DNA from: an uncultured Holophagales bacterium
GTDB lineage: Bacteria; Acidobacteriota; Thermoanaerobaculia; UBA5066
Length of the DNA: 12,517 nucleotides
Direction of reading: 5' to 3'
NCBI GenBank assembly: GCA_937864895.1
Contig: CALMDF010000010.1
Span: forward strand, 1 to 12,517
Shown: in pieces, positions 1-7,027 of the stretch
How positions within the stretch are numbered: the first letter of the stretch is position 1
Layout of the letters: every line of letters begins with the position of its first letter
Program-made: the position numbers and the translations under genes
Notes under the pieces: generated by a model
Seen by the model: the letters and a program-made list of their open reading frames with translations, nothing else
Databases searched by the model: none
What the model was told of the DNA's origin: nothing

Positions 1-1
1 C

Positions 2-874
2 AGGAAGGCGCGGCAGGACGCCGAGAAGGAGAAGGCGAAGAAGGGGGAGGACGTCCTCTACCCGACGTGGGAGGAGCTGCGGGCCGAGGACCGCGAGGAT
101 GAGCCGAGGCTCCTCCTCACGGTGACCGACGAGACCGGGAACGTCGTGCGGCGGCTGACGGCCGCCGCGAAGGCGGGCTTCGCGCGGATCGCCTGGGACC
201 TGCGCTACCCCGCCTCGAACCCCACGCAGCTGAAGGAGCGGGAGGAGAGCCCGTGGAGCCCCGGGCCGCGCGGGCCGATGGTCGTCCCCGGGACGTACCG
301 CGTCTCTCTCGCGAAGAAGGTCGACGGTTCCGTCACGCCGCTCGGTGAGCCGCAGGCGTTCCAGGTCGTCCCGCTCGGGGCCGCCACGCTCGGGCCGGTC
401 GACCGGGCCGCCGTCCTCGCCTTCTCGAAGAGGACGGCCCGCGTCCAGCGCGCCGCCCTCGGCGCCGTCGAGGCGGCGAAGGAGGCAAGGGGCCGCGTCG
501 ACCACCTCGGCAAGGCGATCCTCGACACCCCGGCCGCGGGGCCGGAGATGCTCGCCGAGGCGCGGCGGCTGAACCTCGCACTGGCCGACCTCGACGTCGT
601 CCTGAACGGCGATTCGACGCTCGGAAAGCGCAACGAACCGGCGCACCCGGGCCTCGTCGACCGGGTGCAGTCCGTCGTCTACGGGCACTGGTCGACGACG
701 ACGGCGCCGACGGCGACGCAGGAGCGCGAGGTGGCGGCCGCTGCCACGGACCTGGAAACGGCCCTCTCGACGCTCCGCGCGATCGTGAAGGACCTCTCGT
801 CTCTCGAGGCGAAGGCCGAGGCGCTCGGGGCGCCCTGGACGCCGGGACGGATCCCGGTGCTTCCGAAGGACTAG
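2..874 (+). CDS. C-terminal part of a large BNR/VPS10 (sortilin-like) repeat protein, truncated by the window edge
   Basis: The open frame enters from the left edge and ends at TAG 872-874, leaving 290 residues of a protein whose start is outside the window. It begins with a Lys/Glu-rich stretch, followed by a short beta-rich FlgD/Ig-like module (LLLTVTDETGNVVRRL, then GFARIAWDLRYP at about residues 59-70). It ends in a charged helical tail. This arrangement resembles the C-terminus of roughly 1000-residue secreted proteins annotated as 'glycosyl hydrolase / WD40-YVTN-BNR-like repeat' or sortilin-like, which carry beta-propellers upstream. The propeller itself is not visible here, so the assignment rests on tail resemblance alone and no enzymatic activity is implied. 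The gene is convergent with trmJ, with 37 bp between stop codons and no clear terminator. Confidence 0.6.
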   Translation, partial: RKARQDAEKEKAKKGEDVLYPTWEELRAEDREDEPRLLLTVTDETGNVVRRLTAAAKAGFARIAWDLRYPASNPTQLKEREESPWSPGPRGPMVVPGTYRVSLAKKVDGSVTPLGEPQAFQVVPLGAATLGPVDRAAVLAFSKRTARVQRAALGAVEAAKEARGRVDHLGKAILDTPAAGPEMLAEARRLNLALADLDVVLNGDSTLGKRNEPAHPGLVDRVQSVVYGHWSTTTAPTATQEREVAAAATDLETALSTLRAIVKDLSSLEAKAEALGAPWTPGRIPVLPKD

Positions 875-911
875 GCCGCAGGAGGCGCTCCGGGGCGCGT
901 GGAGTGGACCC

Positions 912-1616
912 TCACGCGCCCCGGATGCGTCGCGCGATCTTCCTGAGCGCCCCCGTCCAGAGCTCCGCCTCGCGCGGCGTGAGCCTGGCGCGCAGGAGCG
1001 GCGAGAGGAGCTCGAGGAGGACGGCGTCGTCGTCGCGCCCGAGGAAACCTGAAGCCGAAAGGGCCGCGGTGAGCTCTTCCCGCAGACGCCGCAGGTCCCC
1101 GGCCCCCGCCGGTCTCTCCACCGGTTCCGCGCCTCGTGCGCGGGCTGGACCGGTCGCGAGGAGGGCGAGCGAGGCCGCCACCGCCTGCGCGAGGTTCAGG
1201 ACGGGGAACTCCAGGCGCGTCGGGAACGTCAGGCGCCCCGCGGCGAGGCGGACCTCGTCCGTCGTGAGGCCGGAGCGCTCCGGGCCGAAGGCGAGGACGA
1301 GGCGGCCCTCCCGCGCGACGCGCCGGGCGGCCGCCCAGCTCCAGGCGGGCGGGAGGCCCCGGGCGTTCCGGCCACGGAGCGAGGTGAGGGCCAGGAGGGC
1401 CGAGGCCTCTCCCGCGGCCTCCTCCAGCGACGAGAGGCGCGGCGCGGAGGCGAGGAGGTCCCCGGCGCCCGACGAGAAGGCCTCCGCGTCCTCGTGGGCG
1501 GCGTCGGCTCGCGGGTGGAGGAGGAGGAGCCTCGCGCCGAAGGCCTTGCAGGCCCGCGCGGCCGACCCGAGGTTGCCCGGACTGTGGGTCCTGACGAGGA
1601 GAACGTCCACGCTCAT
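912..1616 (-). CDS. trmJ: TrmJ-like tRNA/rRNA 2'-O-methyltransferase (SPOUT/TrmH family)
   Basis: This 234-residue protein transfers a methyl group from SAM to a ribose 2'-OH; TrmJ acts on position 32 of tRNA anticodon loops in the cytoplasm. All three SPOUT knot motifs are visible: HSPGNLGSAARACKAFG (11-27), FGPERSGLT (110-118) and PTRLEFPVLNLAQAV (132-146). Asn15 and Arg21 sit in the expected motif-1 positions. A C-terminal helical extension (about 173-232) matches the small dimerisation tail typical of TrmJ rather than of TrmH or RlmB. The start chosen is ATG 1616-1614, because the knot begins at once (MSVDVLLVRT) and GGAAGA (complement of 1624-1629) lies 7 nt upstream. An in-frame extension to 1727 exists but would run across the divergent neighbour. 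TrmJ versus another TrmH-family RNA methylase cannot be fully settled by eye. Confidence 0.85.
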   Translation of the reverse strand: MSVDVLLVRTHSPGNLGSAARACKAFGARLLLLHPRADAAHEDAEAFSSGAGDLLASAPRLSSLEEAAGEASALLALTSLRGRNARGLPPAWSWAAARRVAREGRLVLAFGPERSGLTTDEVRLAAGRLTFPTRLEFPVLNLAQAVAASLALLATGPARARGAEPVERPAGAGDLRRLREELTAALSASGFLGRDDDAVLLELLSPLLRARLTPREAELWTGALRKIARRIRGA

Positions 1617-1661
1617 GCAGTCATCTTCCAAAGGAGAGGGCCTCTCGTCCAGAATGACCTC
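1617..1661. promoter_or_regulatory. Divergent intergenic region between trmJ and the small plus-strand ORF
   Basis: This 45-bp gap separates two start codons pointing outward, so promoters for both directions should lie here or inside the neighbouring genes. It contains the trmJ Shine-Dalgarno (GGAAGA on the minus strand, complement of 1624-1629). It also contains a perfect dyad GAGAGG-G-CCTCTC at 1634-1646. No convincing -35/-10 pair was seen in either direction. Calling the dyad an operator would be speculation. Confidence 0.3.
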
Positions 1662-1862
1662 ATGGCACGCCAGCGGAGCGAAGAAGAGCAGAAGGCCGTG
1701 GAGACGATCCTGTGGGCCCTCGGCCACAAGATCCAGCGCCTGCGCGAAGAGGCGGAGATGGGGGCCCTGCGCGGCGAGGTCGACCCCGGCGTCGAGAAGG
1801 GGCTGGAGATGGCCCTGCGCGAGGTGAACGACCTCCTTCCCCGGCGGAAACGGGTGAAGTGA
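1662..1862 (+). CDS. Small charged hypothetical protein (66 aa)
   Basis: The 66-residue product has no recognised family. It is highly charged (MARQRSEEEQKAVETILWAL at the start, ending LLPRRKRVK), has no membrane segment or cysteine, and looks like two or three amphipathic helices with a basic tail. It is probably cytoplasmic. The start is ATG 1662, just after the divergent gap; only weak purine-rich sequence lies within 15 nt upstream. Its TGA (1860-1862) overlaps the GTG start of the following glycosyltransferase (GTGA), and this coupling supports it being a real gene. The longer in-frame reading back to 1494 is antisense to trmJ and was not adopted. Confidence 0.55.
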   Translation: MARQRSEEEQKAVETILWALGHKIQRLREEAEMGALRGEVDPGVEKGLEMALREVNDLLPRRKRVK

Positions 1863-3412
1863 AGGCGCCGGAGCGGGACCGCGCCGCGGCGGTCCTCTTC
1901 GTCCTCCTCCTGGTCTTTCCCTTCGTCGGACGGGCCGTCCTCTCCTCGGACGGCGCGGAAGTCCTCGCCGAGACCCTCGGCCTGTTCGTCACGGGGCGCC
2001 TCGAGGCTCCGACGCCGCCGCCGGCGTACATCGACCCGAACTTCCCGCCGGCGCCGCCCCTCCACTCCCGTTACGGCTTCTTCCCGTCTCTTCTCCTGAC
2101 CCCGTTCGTCGCCCTCGTCTGGCCCGTACGCGGCCTCGTGGGCGCCCCGCTCGTCGACGCGGGAATCGCGCTCGCCTGGCCGGTCGGGACGGCGCTCGCC
2201 TGCTGGGCGTTCCTCCGGCTCGCGCGGGCGCTCCGGCCGGGGACGTCGCCCTTCTGGGCCGCAGGGTTCCTCGCCGGGACGCCGCTCTGGCCATACGCCT
2301 CCGACTCCTTCTTCGAGCCGTACGCGGGTGCGGGGCTCGCGCTCGCTGCGGCCGTCGTCCTCGCGCCGCGGGACGGGGAGGGACCCGGCCGCGCCCTCGC
2401 CGCGGCCCTGGCGTTCGGCGCCGCGTGCTGGCTGAAGCCGGTCGTGTGGGTGACCGCTCCCGTCTTCGTCCTCTCGGCGGCCCTCTCGCGCCGGGACGGG
2501 CGCCGCGCGACGCCCTTCCTCGCCACCCTGCTCGCGGGGCTGGCCGCGGCCTTCGCCCTCGCGCTCGCCGTGAACCTCGTCCGGAACGGCCGGCTCGGCG
2601 ACTTCGGGTACGGGTACGCGAGCCTGCCGTTCGTCACGTCGCTCGCCACCGGGCCGCTGGGCCTTCTCGCGCACCCGTCCCGGGGCCTTCTCCTCTACGC
2701 CCCCGTCGTCGCGCTCTCGGTCCTCGTCGGCCTCCGGTCAGCGTCCCTTCCGGCCAGGGTGCTCTGTTTCGGCGCGCCGCTCGTCCTCGCCCTCGTCTCC
2801 GGGCGCTGGTACGGCTGGCACGGAGGGTCGGCGTGGGGGCCGCGCTACCTCGTACCGGTCCTCGCGCTCGCCGTGGCGCCGGCCGTCCTCGCGCACCGGA
2901 AGGCGGCGATCGCCGTCCTCGGTCTCGGGGCGGCGCTGAACCTCCCGGGCGTCCTCGTCGCGCCGGGCGCGTGGCTGTCGTACGTCGAGAGGCTCGAGGC
3001 GCCGCCGGGGGTCGCGTGGCCGACAGGAGGCGGCGACCGGATGTCCGGGGAGGCCCGACTCTCCCCGCTCTACGGCCACGCCTGGCTGCTGGCCCGCTCG
3101 GCCGGTCTCCACCTGCCGGCGTTCTGGCTCCGGGCGGGGGCGGCGGAAGGGGCGCCCCCGCCGACCGCCCCCGAGTACCTCTCGCCTCGCGTCCTCAGGG
3201 CCGGGCTGGGCCTGCCGGCGGTGAGCCCGGTCGTACCGAACATCCTCTACCGGACCGCGGTCGCCGCTCTGCAGAGGGGCTACGGCGGGCTGTCGCTCCC
3301 CTACGCGCGCGAAGCCCTCCGGATCGACCCGCGCCACCGGCCCGCGGCGGACCTCCTCGGGCAGCTCTCCCGCGCGGGACCCGGACGGACCGGAAAGCCG
3401 GATGCGGAGTAG
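1859..3412 (+). CDS. Polytopic membrane protein, GT-C-like glycosyltransferase with C-terminal TPR-like tail
   Basis: The 517-residue integral membrane protein has about nine or ten hydrophobic segments between residues 10 and 370. The first loop carries an acidic DGAE (31-34), where GT-C enzymes usually keep a catalytic or metal-binding acid. A loop HSRYGFFPSLLLTPF (69-83) and a later WYGWHGGSAWGPRYLVPVL (317-335) match motifs common in uncharacterised lipid-linked-sugar mannosyltransferase-like (PMT/ArnT-type) proteins. Such enzymes take sugar from a polyprenyl-phosphate donor on the outer face of the membrane. The tail from about 463 reads as one TPR-like helix pair (ALQRGYGGLSLPYAREALRI). 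GTG 1859 is chosen because the upstream frame has no hydrophobic content and overlaps the preceding ORF; no strong Shine-Dalgarno is seen, so translational coupling is likely. Donor and acceptor are unknown. Confidence 0.6.
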   Translation: MKAPERDRAAAVLFVLLLVFPFVGRAVLSSDGAEVLAETLGLFVTGRLEAPTPPPAYIDPNFPPAPPLHSRYGFFPSLLLTPFVALVWPVRGLVGAPLVDAGIALAWPVGTALACWAFLRLARALRPGTSPFWAAGFLAGTPLWPYASDSFFEPYAGAGLALAAAVVLAPRDGEGPGRALAAALAFGAACWLKPVVWVTAPVFVLSAALSRRDGRRATPFLATLLAGLAAAFALALAVNLVRNGRLGDFGYGYASLPFVTSLATGPLGLLAHPSRGLLLYAPVVALSVLVGLRSASLPARVLCFGAPLVLALVSGRWYGWHGGSAWGPRYLVPVLALAVAPAVLAHRKAAIAVLGLGAALNLPGVLVAPGAWLSYVERLEAPPGVAWPTGGGDRMSGEARLSPLYGHAWLLARSAGLHLPAFWLRAGAAEGAPPPTAPEYLSPRVLRAGLGLPAVSPVVPNILYRTAVAALQRGYGGLSLPYAREALRIDPRHRPAADLLGQLSRAGPGRTGKPDAE

Positions 3413-3426
3413 CATCCACGGTTTTC

Positions 3427-3431
3427 AGGAG
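3427..3431 (+). promoter_or_regulatory. Shine-Dalgarno AGGAG deciding the phhA start
   Basis: AGGAG touches an ATG at 3432 with no spacer but sits 6 nt before an in-frame GTG at 3438. The spacing favours GTG. The site lies in a 25-nt gap after the glycosyltransferase stop. Confidence 0.45.
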
Positions 3432-3437
3432 ATGTTC

Positions 3438-4316
3438 GTGAAAGTCGGCGGGAACACGGCAACAGGGAAGATCGAAGCCTCGGCCTCCGGCGGCAGGCTG
3501 CCGCACGCGGGCGGCGAGCACGAGCTCGTCCCGCTCGACCCGGACCACCCGGGCTTCAAGGACCAGGTCTACCGGACGCGTCGCAACGCCATCGCGAAGA
3601 TGGCCCTCGAGTACCGCGACGGCGATCCGCTGCCGCACGCCGAGTACACCGAGGACGAGCACGCCGTCTGGCGGACGGTGTGGGAGCACCTCGCGCCCCT
3701 CCACGAGCGGCTGGCCTGCCGGGAGTGGAAGGAGAGCTCGGCGGCGCTCGCCCTCGACCGGGTGCGCGTTCCCCAGCTCGCCGACGTGAACGAGGCCCTG
3801 AAGAGGGGCGCGGGCTTCCGCATGCTCCCCGTCGCCGGCCTCGTCTCGGGCCGGATGTTCCTCGGGATGATGGGGAAGGGGGTCTTCCTCTCCACCCAGT
3901 ACATGCGGCACCACTCCGTGCCGCTCTACACGCCCGAGCCGGACGTCGTCCACGAGCTCGTCGGGCACGCGGCGAGCCTCTTCCACCCCGGCATCGTGAA
4001 GCTCTCCCGGCACTTCGGCGAGGCGGCCTGGCGGGTGGACGACGCCACGCTGAAACGCCTCGAGCTCGTCTACTGGTACACGCTCGAGTTCGGCCTCGTC
4101 GAGGAGGACGGCGTCCTGAAGGCGGTCGGGGCCGGCCTCCTGTCGTCGTTCGGCGAGCTCGGGGGGTTTGGGGCGCACGCCGAGATCCGCCCGCTCGAAT
4201 GCGACGAGGCGGCGTCGATTCCCTACGACCCGACGCGGTACCAGAAGGTCCTCTACGCCTCGCCCTCGTTCGAGAGGATGGTCGAGGACGTCTCCTCCTG
4301 GCTCGACAGGCAGTGA
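3438..4316 (+). CDS. phhA: Phenylalanine-4-hydroxylase (aromatic amino acid hydroxylase)
   Basis: It converts phenylalanine to tyrosine using O2, a tetrahydropterin and non-haem iron in the cytoplasm. Counting from GTG 3438 (292 aa), the iron site is intact: PEPDVVHELVGH supplies His172 and His177, and YWYTLEFGL supplies Glu217. GAGLLSSFGEL (231-241) is also nearly identical to the family consensus. The Trp in YWYT is the residue found in Phe/Tyr hydroxylases; Trp hydroxylases have Phe there, which argues against a Trp hydroxylase. There is no N-terminal ACT domain and no C-terminal tetramerisation helix, as in the monomeric bacterial form. Alternative starts are ATG 3432 and ATG 3402, the latter overlapping the upstream gene by 11 nt. 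The kynurenine formamidase gene follows 10 nt after the stop. Confidence 0.92.
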   Translation: MKVGGNTATGKIEASASGGRLPHAGGEHELVPLDPDHPGFKDQVYRTRRNAIAKMALEYRDGDPLPHAEYTEDEHAVWRTVWEHLAPLHERLACREWKESSAALALDRVRVPQLADVNEALKRGAGFRMLPVAGLVSGRMFLGMMGKGVFLSTQYMRHHSVPLYTPEPDVVHELVGHAASLFHPGIVKLSRHFGEAAWRVDDATLKRLELVYWYTLEFGLVEEDGVLKAVGAGLLSSFGELGGFGAHAEIRPLECDEAASIPYDPTRYQKVLYASPSFERMVEDVSSWLDRQ

Positions 4317-4326
4317 CGCCGAGGCG

Positions 4327-4941
4327 ATGCCGCGGTTCATCGACCTCTCGCCGCCGCTCTCGGGGCGCCTCGCCGTCTGGCCGGGGGACGTGCCGTTCAC
4401 TCGACGGGTCTCGTCGCTCGAGGGCGGGATGACGCTCTCGTCGGTCACGACGACGCTCCACGCGGGCTCGCACGCCGACGCCCCGCTCCACGTGACGCCG
4501 GGCGCGCCGTCGATCGACGAAGTCCCGCTCGGGACGTGGGTCGGCCCCTGCCAGGTCGTCGAGGCGCGGGTCGGGGCCCGCGGGAGGGTCCGCCTCGAGG
4601 ACCTTTCCGCGGAGCCGGCCGCGCCGAGGATCCTCGTGAAGACGGGGACCTTCGAGGACCGCGAGCGCTTCACGGAGGAGTTCGCGGGGCTCTCCGCGTC
4701 GCTGGCGGGCGCGCTGGCCGAACGGGGGGTCGTCCTCGTCGGCATCGACACCCCTTCCGTCGATCCGTGGAACGACGCGGCCCTGGAAGCTCATCACGCC
4801 CTCTCGGCGGCCGGCATCGCCTGGCTGGAGGGTCTCGTCCTGTCGCACGTGACGCCCGGCCTCTACGAGCTCCTGGCCCTGCCCCTCCGGATCGAGGGGG
4901 GCGACGCCTCTCCCGTCCGGGCCGTTCTCGTCGAGCGCTGA
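4327..4941 (+). CDS. kynB: Kynurenine formamidase (arylformamidase)
   Basis: The 204-residue cyclase-family metal hydrolase is expected to split N-formylkynurenine into kynurenine and formate, the second step of tryptophan breakdown. Metal-binding motif HAGSHADAPLH (45-55) gives His45, His49 and Asp51. GIDTPSVDP (139-147), AHHALSAAGIAWLEGL (155-170) and ELLALPLRIEGGDASPVRAVL (181-201, interrupted only by normal variation) follow the bacterial KynB pattern closely. The start ATG 4327 lies 10 nt after phhA, preceded by a weak GAGG; the longer reading back to 4168 is antisense-type composition inside phhA. The two genes are almost certainly co-transcribed. No kynA (tryptophan dioxygenase) or kynU is in the window, so the source of its substrate is not shown. 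Confidence 0.88.
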   Translation: MPRFIDLSPPLSGRLAVWPGDVPFTRRVSSLEGGMTLSSVTTTLHAGSHADAPLHVTPGAPSIDEVPLGTWVGPCQVVEARVGARGRVRLEDLSAEPAAPRILVKTGTFEDRERFTEEFAGLSASLAGALAERGVVLVGIDTPSVDPWNDAALEAHHALSAAGIAWLEGLVLSHVTPGLYELLALPLRIEGGDASPVRAVLVER

Positions 4942-5000
4942 GGGCCGGGGCCTGCCGGCCTGCCACGGGCCGCAAAAGCTGACAAAATAGCAGGTTAGGC
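4942..5000 (+). promoter_or_regulatory. Intergenic gap with an AT-rich patch, candidate promoter/leader of the amidase-actin-SPOR operon
   Basis: The first 30 bases are GC-rich with overlapping GGCC repeats. Bases 4974-4990 (CAAAAGCTGACAAAATAG) form the only AT-rich patch in this part of the window and could hold a -10-like element, but no convincing -35 partner at the usual spacing was found. A weak AGG (4992-4994) sits 6 nt before the amidase ATG. Since all three downstream genes overlap, this is the most likely place for their promoter. Confidence 0.3.
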
Positions 5001-6014
5001 ATGCCGAACGTCGACCGGCTGAAGAGACAGATGCTGCGCGAGGCCGTCCGGGAGAACCTGGACGTGATCGAGGGCCGCCCCCCCGCCCCCCGCAGGGACG
5101 ATCGCTGGGCGAGGCTCGCCGTGCGGGCGCTGGCCGTCCTCGGCGTCCCGCTCGTCTTCCTCGCCTCGATCAACGCCTTCTCGGGAAACGACGCCTCCTC
5201 GCCCGAGGTCGTCGTCGTGCCGCAGCGGACGGTCCCCGCGGCGCCGGGCGAGCCTGCCCTCGAGAACGTCGCCTGGCCCGCGCCGCGGTCGATCGACCCG
5301 ACCCTCTTCCACCTCGACGTGAAGACGGTCGTCCTCGACGCCGGCCACGGGGGGGCGGACCCGGGCGCCCTGACCGCGGACGGGCTGCTCGAGAAGGAGA
5401 TCACGCTCGACCTGGCCGAGCGCGTCGCCACGAAGCTCCGGGGAGGGCTCTTCCAGGTCGTGATGACGAGGAGCGGCGACGAGACGCTCTCCCTCAGGGA
5501 GCGTTCGCGCCGGGCGCGGGAGGCCGGCGGGGACGTCCTCGTCTCGATCCACCTGAACTCGATCCCGCGGCCCGACCGGCGTGGCGTCGAGACCTACTAC
5601 CTCGGGCCCACGGACGACCCCGCGATCCGCGCGCTGGCGGGGGCCGAGAACCGCTCCTCGGGCTATTCTCTGGCCGATTTCAGGGGACTTCTCGAGGGGG
5701 TCTACGTGGACGTGCGCCAGGCGGAGTCGCGGAGGCTCGCGGAGTCGGTCCAGGGCGAGCTCGTCTCGTCCCTCAGGAAGGTGTCGCCCCAGGTCGGGGA
5801 CCGGGGCGTGAAGAGCGCTCCTTTCGTCGTCCTCATCGCCTCGGAGATGCCGGGGATCCTCGCCGAGGTCTCCTGTCTCTCGCATGCCGAGGAGGCTCGC
5901 CTCCTTCGCGACACGGCCTTTCGGGAAGCCATTGCGGATGCGCTCGCGCGGGGAGTGCGAGCCTACGCGGACTCGCGGAACCTCGCGGGAGCGGGAAGGA
6001 GCGGGAACGGATGA
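5001..6014 (+). CDS. Membrane-anchored N-acetylmuramoyl-L-alanine amidase (Amidase_3)
   Basis: It is predicted to cut the amide bond between N-acetylmuramic acid and L-alanine, removing stem peptides from peptidoglycan and leaving naked glycan strands. The 337-residue protein has a 40-residue charged cytoplasmic start, one hydrophobic anchor (about 39-60, ALAVLGVPLVFLASINAF) and a Pro-rich linker. The periplasmic catalytic domain spans about 107-322. Zinc ligands are His116 (DAGHGG), Glu131 (LEKEITL) and His184 (SIHLNS); the catalytic Glu289 lies in LAEVSCLS. DRGVKSAPFVVL (267-278) is also a family signature. All key residues are present, so the enzyme should be active. No AMIN, LysM or SPOR targeting domain is fused to it; a SPOR domain is supplied by the third gene of the operon. 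Its TGA overlaps the next ATG (ATGA at 6011-6014), pointing to translational coupling. Confidence 0.88.
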   Translation: MPNVDRLKRQMLREAVRENLDVIEGRPPAPRRDDRWARLAVRALAVLGVPLVFLASINAFSGNDASSPEVVVVPQRTVPAAPGEPALENVAWPAPRSIDPTLFHLDVKTVVLDAGHGGADPGALTADGLLEKEITLDLAERVATKLRGGLFQVVMTRSGDETLSLRERSRRAREAGGDVLVSIHLNSIPRPDRRGVETYYLGPTDDPAIRALAGAENRSSGYSLADFRGLLEGVYVDVRQAESRRLAESVQGELVSSLRKVSPQVGDRGVKSAPFVVLIASEMPGILAEVSCLSHAEEARLLRDTAFREAIADALARGVRAYADSRNLAGAGRSGNG

Positions 6015-7027
6015 GCGGGAAAAAGGACGTCTTCCACGTCGGGATCGACCTCGGCACCTCGAGGAGCGCGATCGCCGCGTCGAACGGGCAGCGTCACGTC
6101 GTGGAGAGCTACGTCGGCTGGCCCGTCGACATGGTCGCCCGCAAGGTCGTCAAGAAGGCGGTCCTCTTCGGGCACGAGGCCCTCGAGAACCGGCCGATGC
6201 TCGACCTGCACCGCCCGCTGGAGAGGGGCCTCATCAAGGAGGGCTCGACGAAGGCGGAGGCGGCCGTGCGCGAGCTCCTCGGGCACCTCATCGAGAAGGC
6301 GGGCGGGGCCGGGAAGACCGTCCAGGCCGTCGTCGGGGTCCCGGCGGAGGCGATGCGCGTCTCGCGCCAGCACCTCAGGAATGCCGTGAAGGGGGTGGCC
6401 GACAGCCTCCTCCTCGTCTCGGAGCCCTTCGCCGTGGCCTACGGGATGGACGCGCTCCTCCACACGATGATCATCGACATCGGGGCCGGGACGAGCGACT
6501 TCTGCGTCATGAACGGCCGTTACCCGACCGACGACGACCAGCGGACGCTCACCCACGCGGGCGATTCCGTCGACGAGCAGCTCATCCTCCAGATCCGCGC
6601 GCGCCACCCCGAGGCGAACTTCTCGATCCACATGGTGCGCGACTGGAAGGAGAAGCACAGCTTCGTCGGCGAGCCGAAGGGCCCCGTCGTCGTGGAGGCC
6701 CCGGTCCGGGGCAAGCCGACGGGCCTCGAGATCACCGCCGAGATGAGGAAGGCGTGCGAGAGCCTCGTCGGGCCGCTCTCGGAGACGATGCTCGACCTCC
6801 TCTCCCGCGTCGACCCGGAGTACCAGCAGCGCGTCCGCAACAACATCGTCCTGGCCGGGGGCGGGTCGCTGATTCCCGGCCTCGCCGCGGCGCTGGAGAA
6901 GACCCTCGAGGACGTCGGCGGAGGAAAGGTCCGCGCCGTGGAAGACCCCGTCTTCGCCGGCGCGAACGGTTCCCTCGCCATCGCCGCGGATGCCCCCGAG
7001 GGCGACTGGGAGCGCCTCGCAGGATGA
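6011..7027 (+). CDS. MamK-like bacterial actin
   Basis: The 338-residue actin-fold ATPase is predicted to form cytoplasmic filaments. Phosphate-1 loop GIDLGTSRS (11-19), phosphate-2 IIDIGAGTSD (154-163) and the adenosine motif VLAGGGS (280-286) are intact. Glu138 (VSEPFAVAYG) and Asp156 match residues reported as needed for ATP hydrolysis in Magnetospirillum MamK. Blocks resembling MamK more than MreB, ParM or FtsA, recalled from memory rather than aligned, are DQRTLTHAGDSVDEQL (176-191), RHPE (198-201), SFVG (217-220) with a preceding KEK, DPEYQQRV (268-275) and EDPVFAG (311-317). The length is close to the 347 residues of MamK. AAGGAG (5996-6001) lies 9 nt before ATG 6011. Overlaps join it to the amidase and SPOR genes, and no mam/mms/mad gene is nearby. 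Generic pipelines may call it 'rod shape-determining protein'. Confidence 0.85.
   Translation: MSGKKDVFHVGIDLGTSRSAIAASNGQRHVVESYVGWPVDMVARKVVKKAVLFGHEALENRPMLDLHRPLERGLIKEGSTKAEAAVRELLGHLIEKAGGAGKTVQAVVGVPAEAMRVSRQHLRNAVKGVADSLLLVSEPFAVAYGMDALLHTMIIDIGAGTSDFCVMNGRYPTDDDQRTLTHAGDSVDEQLILQIRARHPEANFSIHMVRDWKEKHSFVGEPKGPVVVEAPVRGKPTGLEITAEMRKACESLVGPLSETMLDLLSRVDPEYQQRVRNNIVLAGGGSLIPGLAAALEKTLEDVGGGKVRAVEDPVFAGANGSLAIAADAPEGDWERLAG

Noticed and set aside
875..911. A terminator between the first gene and trmJ
   Set aside because: Only a 4-bp GCGC stem is possible and there is no T-run in either direction.
3438..4316. Tryptophan hydroxylase feeding the kynurenine formamidase
   Set aside because: Trp in the YWYT motif fits Phe/Tyr hydroxylases, and hydroxylated Trp is not a substrate step to N-formylkynurenine.
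3195..4751. Long minus-strand frames across phhA and kynB
   Set aside because: Low-complexity Arg/Pro/Glu composition, no motifs, and fully opposite two well-identified enzymes.
5884..7023. Upstream extension of the SPOR gene frame across the actin gene
   Set aside because: Residues before ATG 7024 are Arg/Gly/Pro-rich shadow translation of the actin gene; the real start overlaps the actin stop.
6011..7027. Magnetosome gene island
   Set aside because: Apart from the MamK-like actin no mam, mms or mad gene is present; neighbours are wall enzymes.
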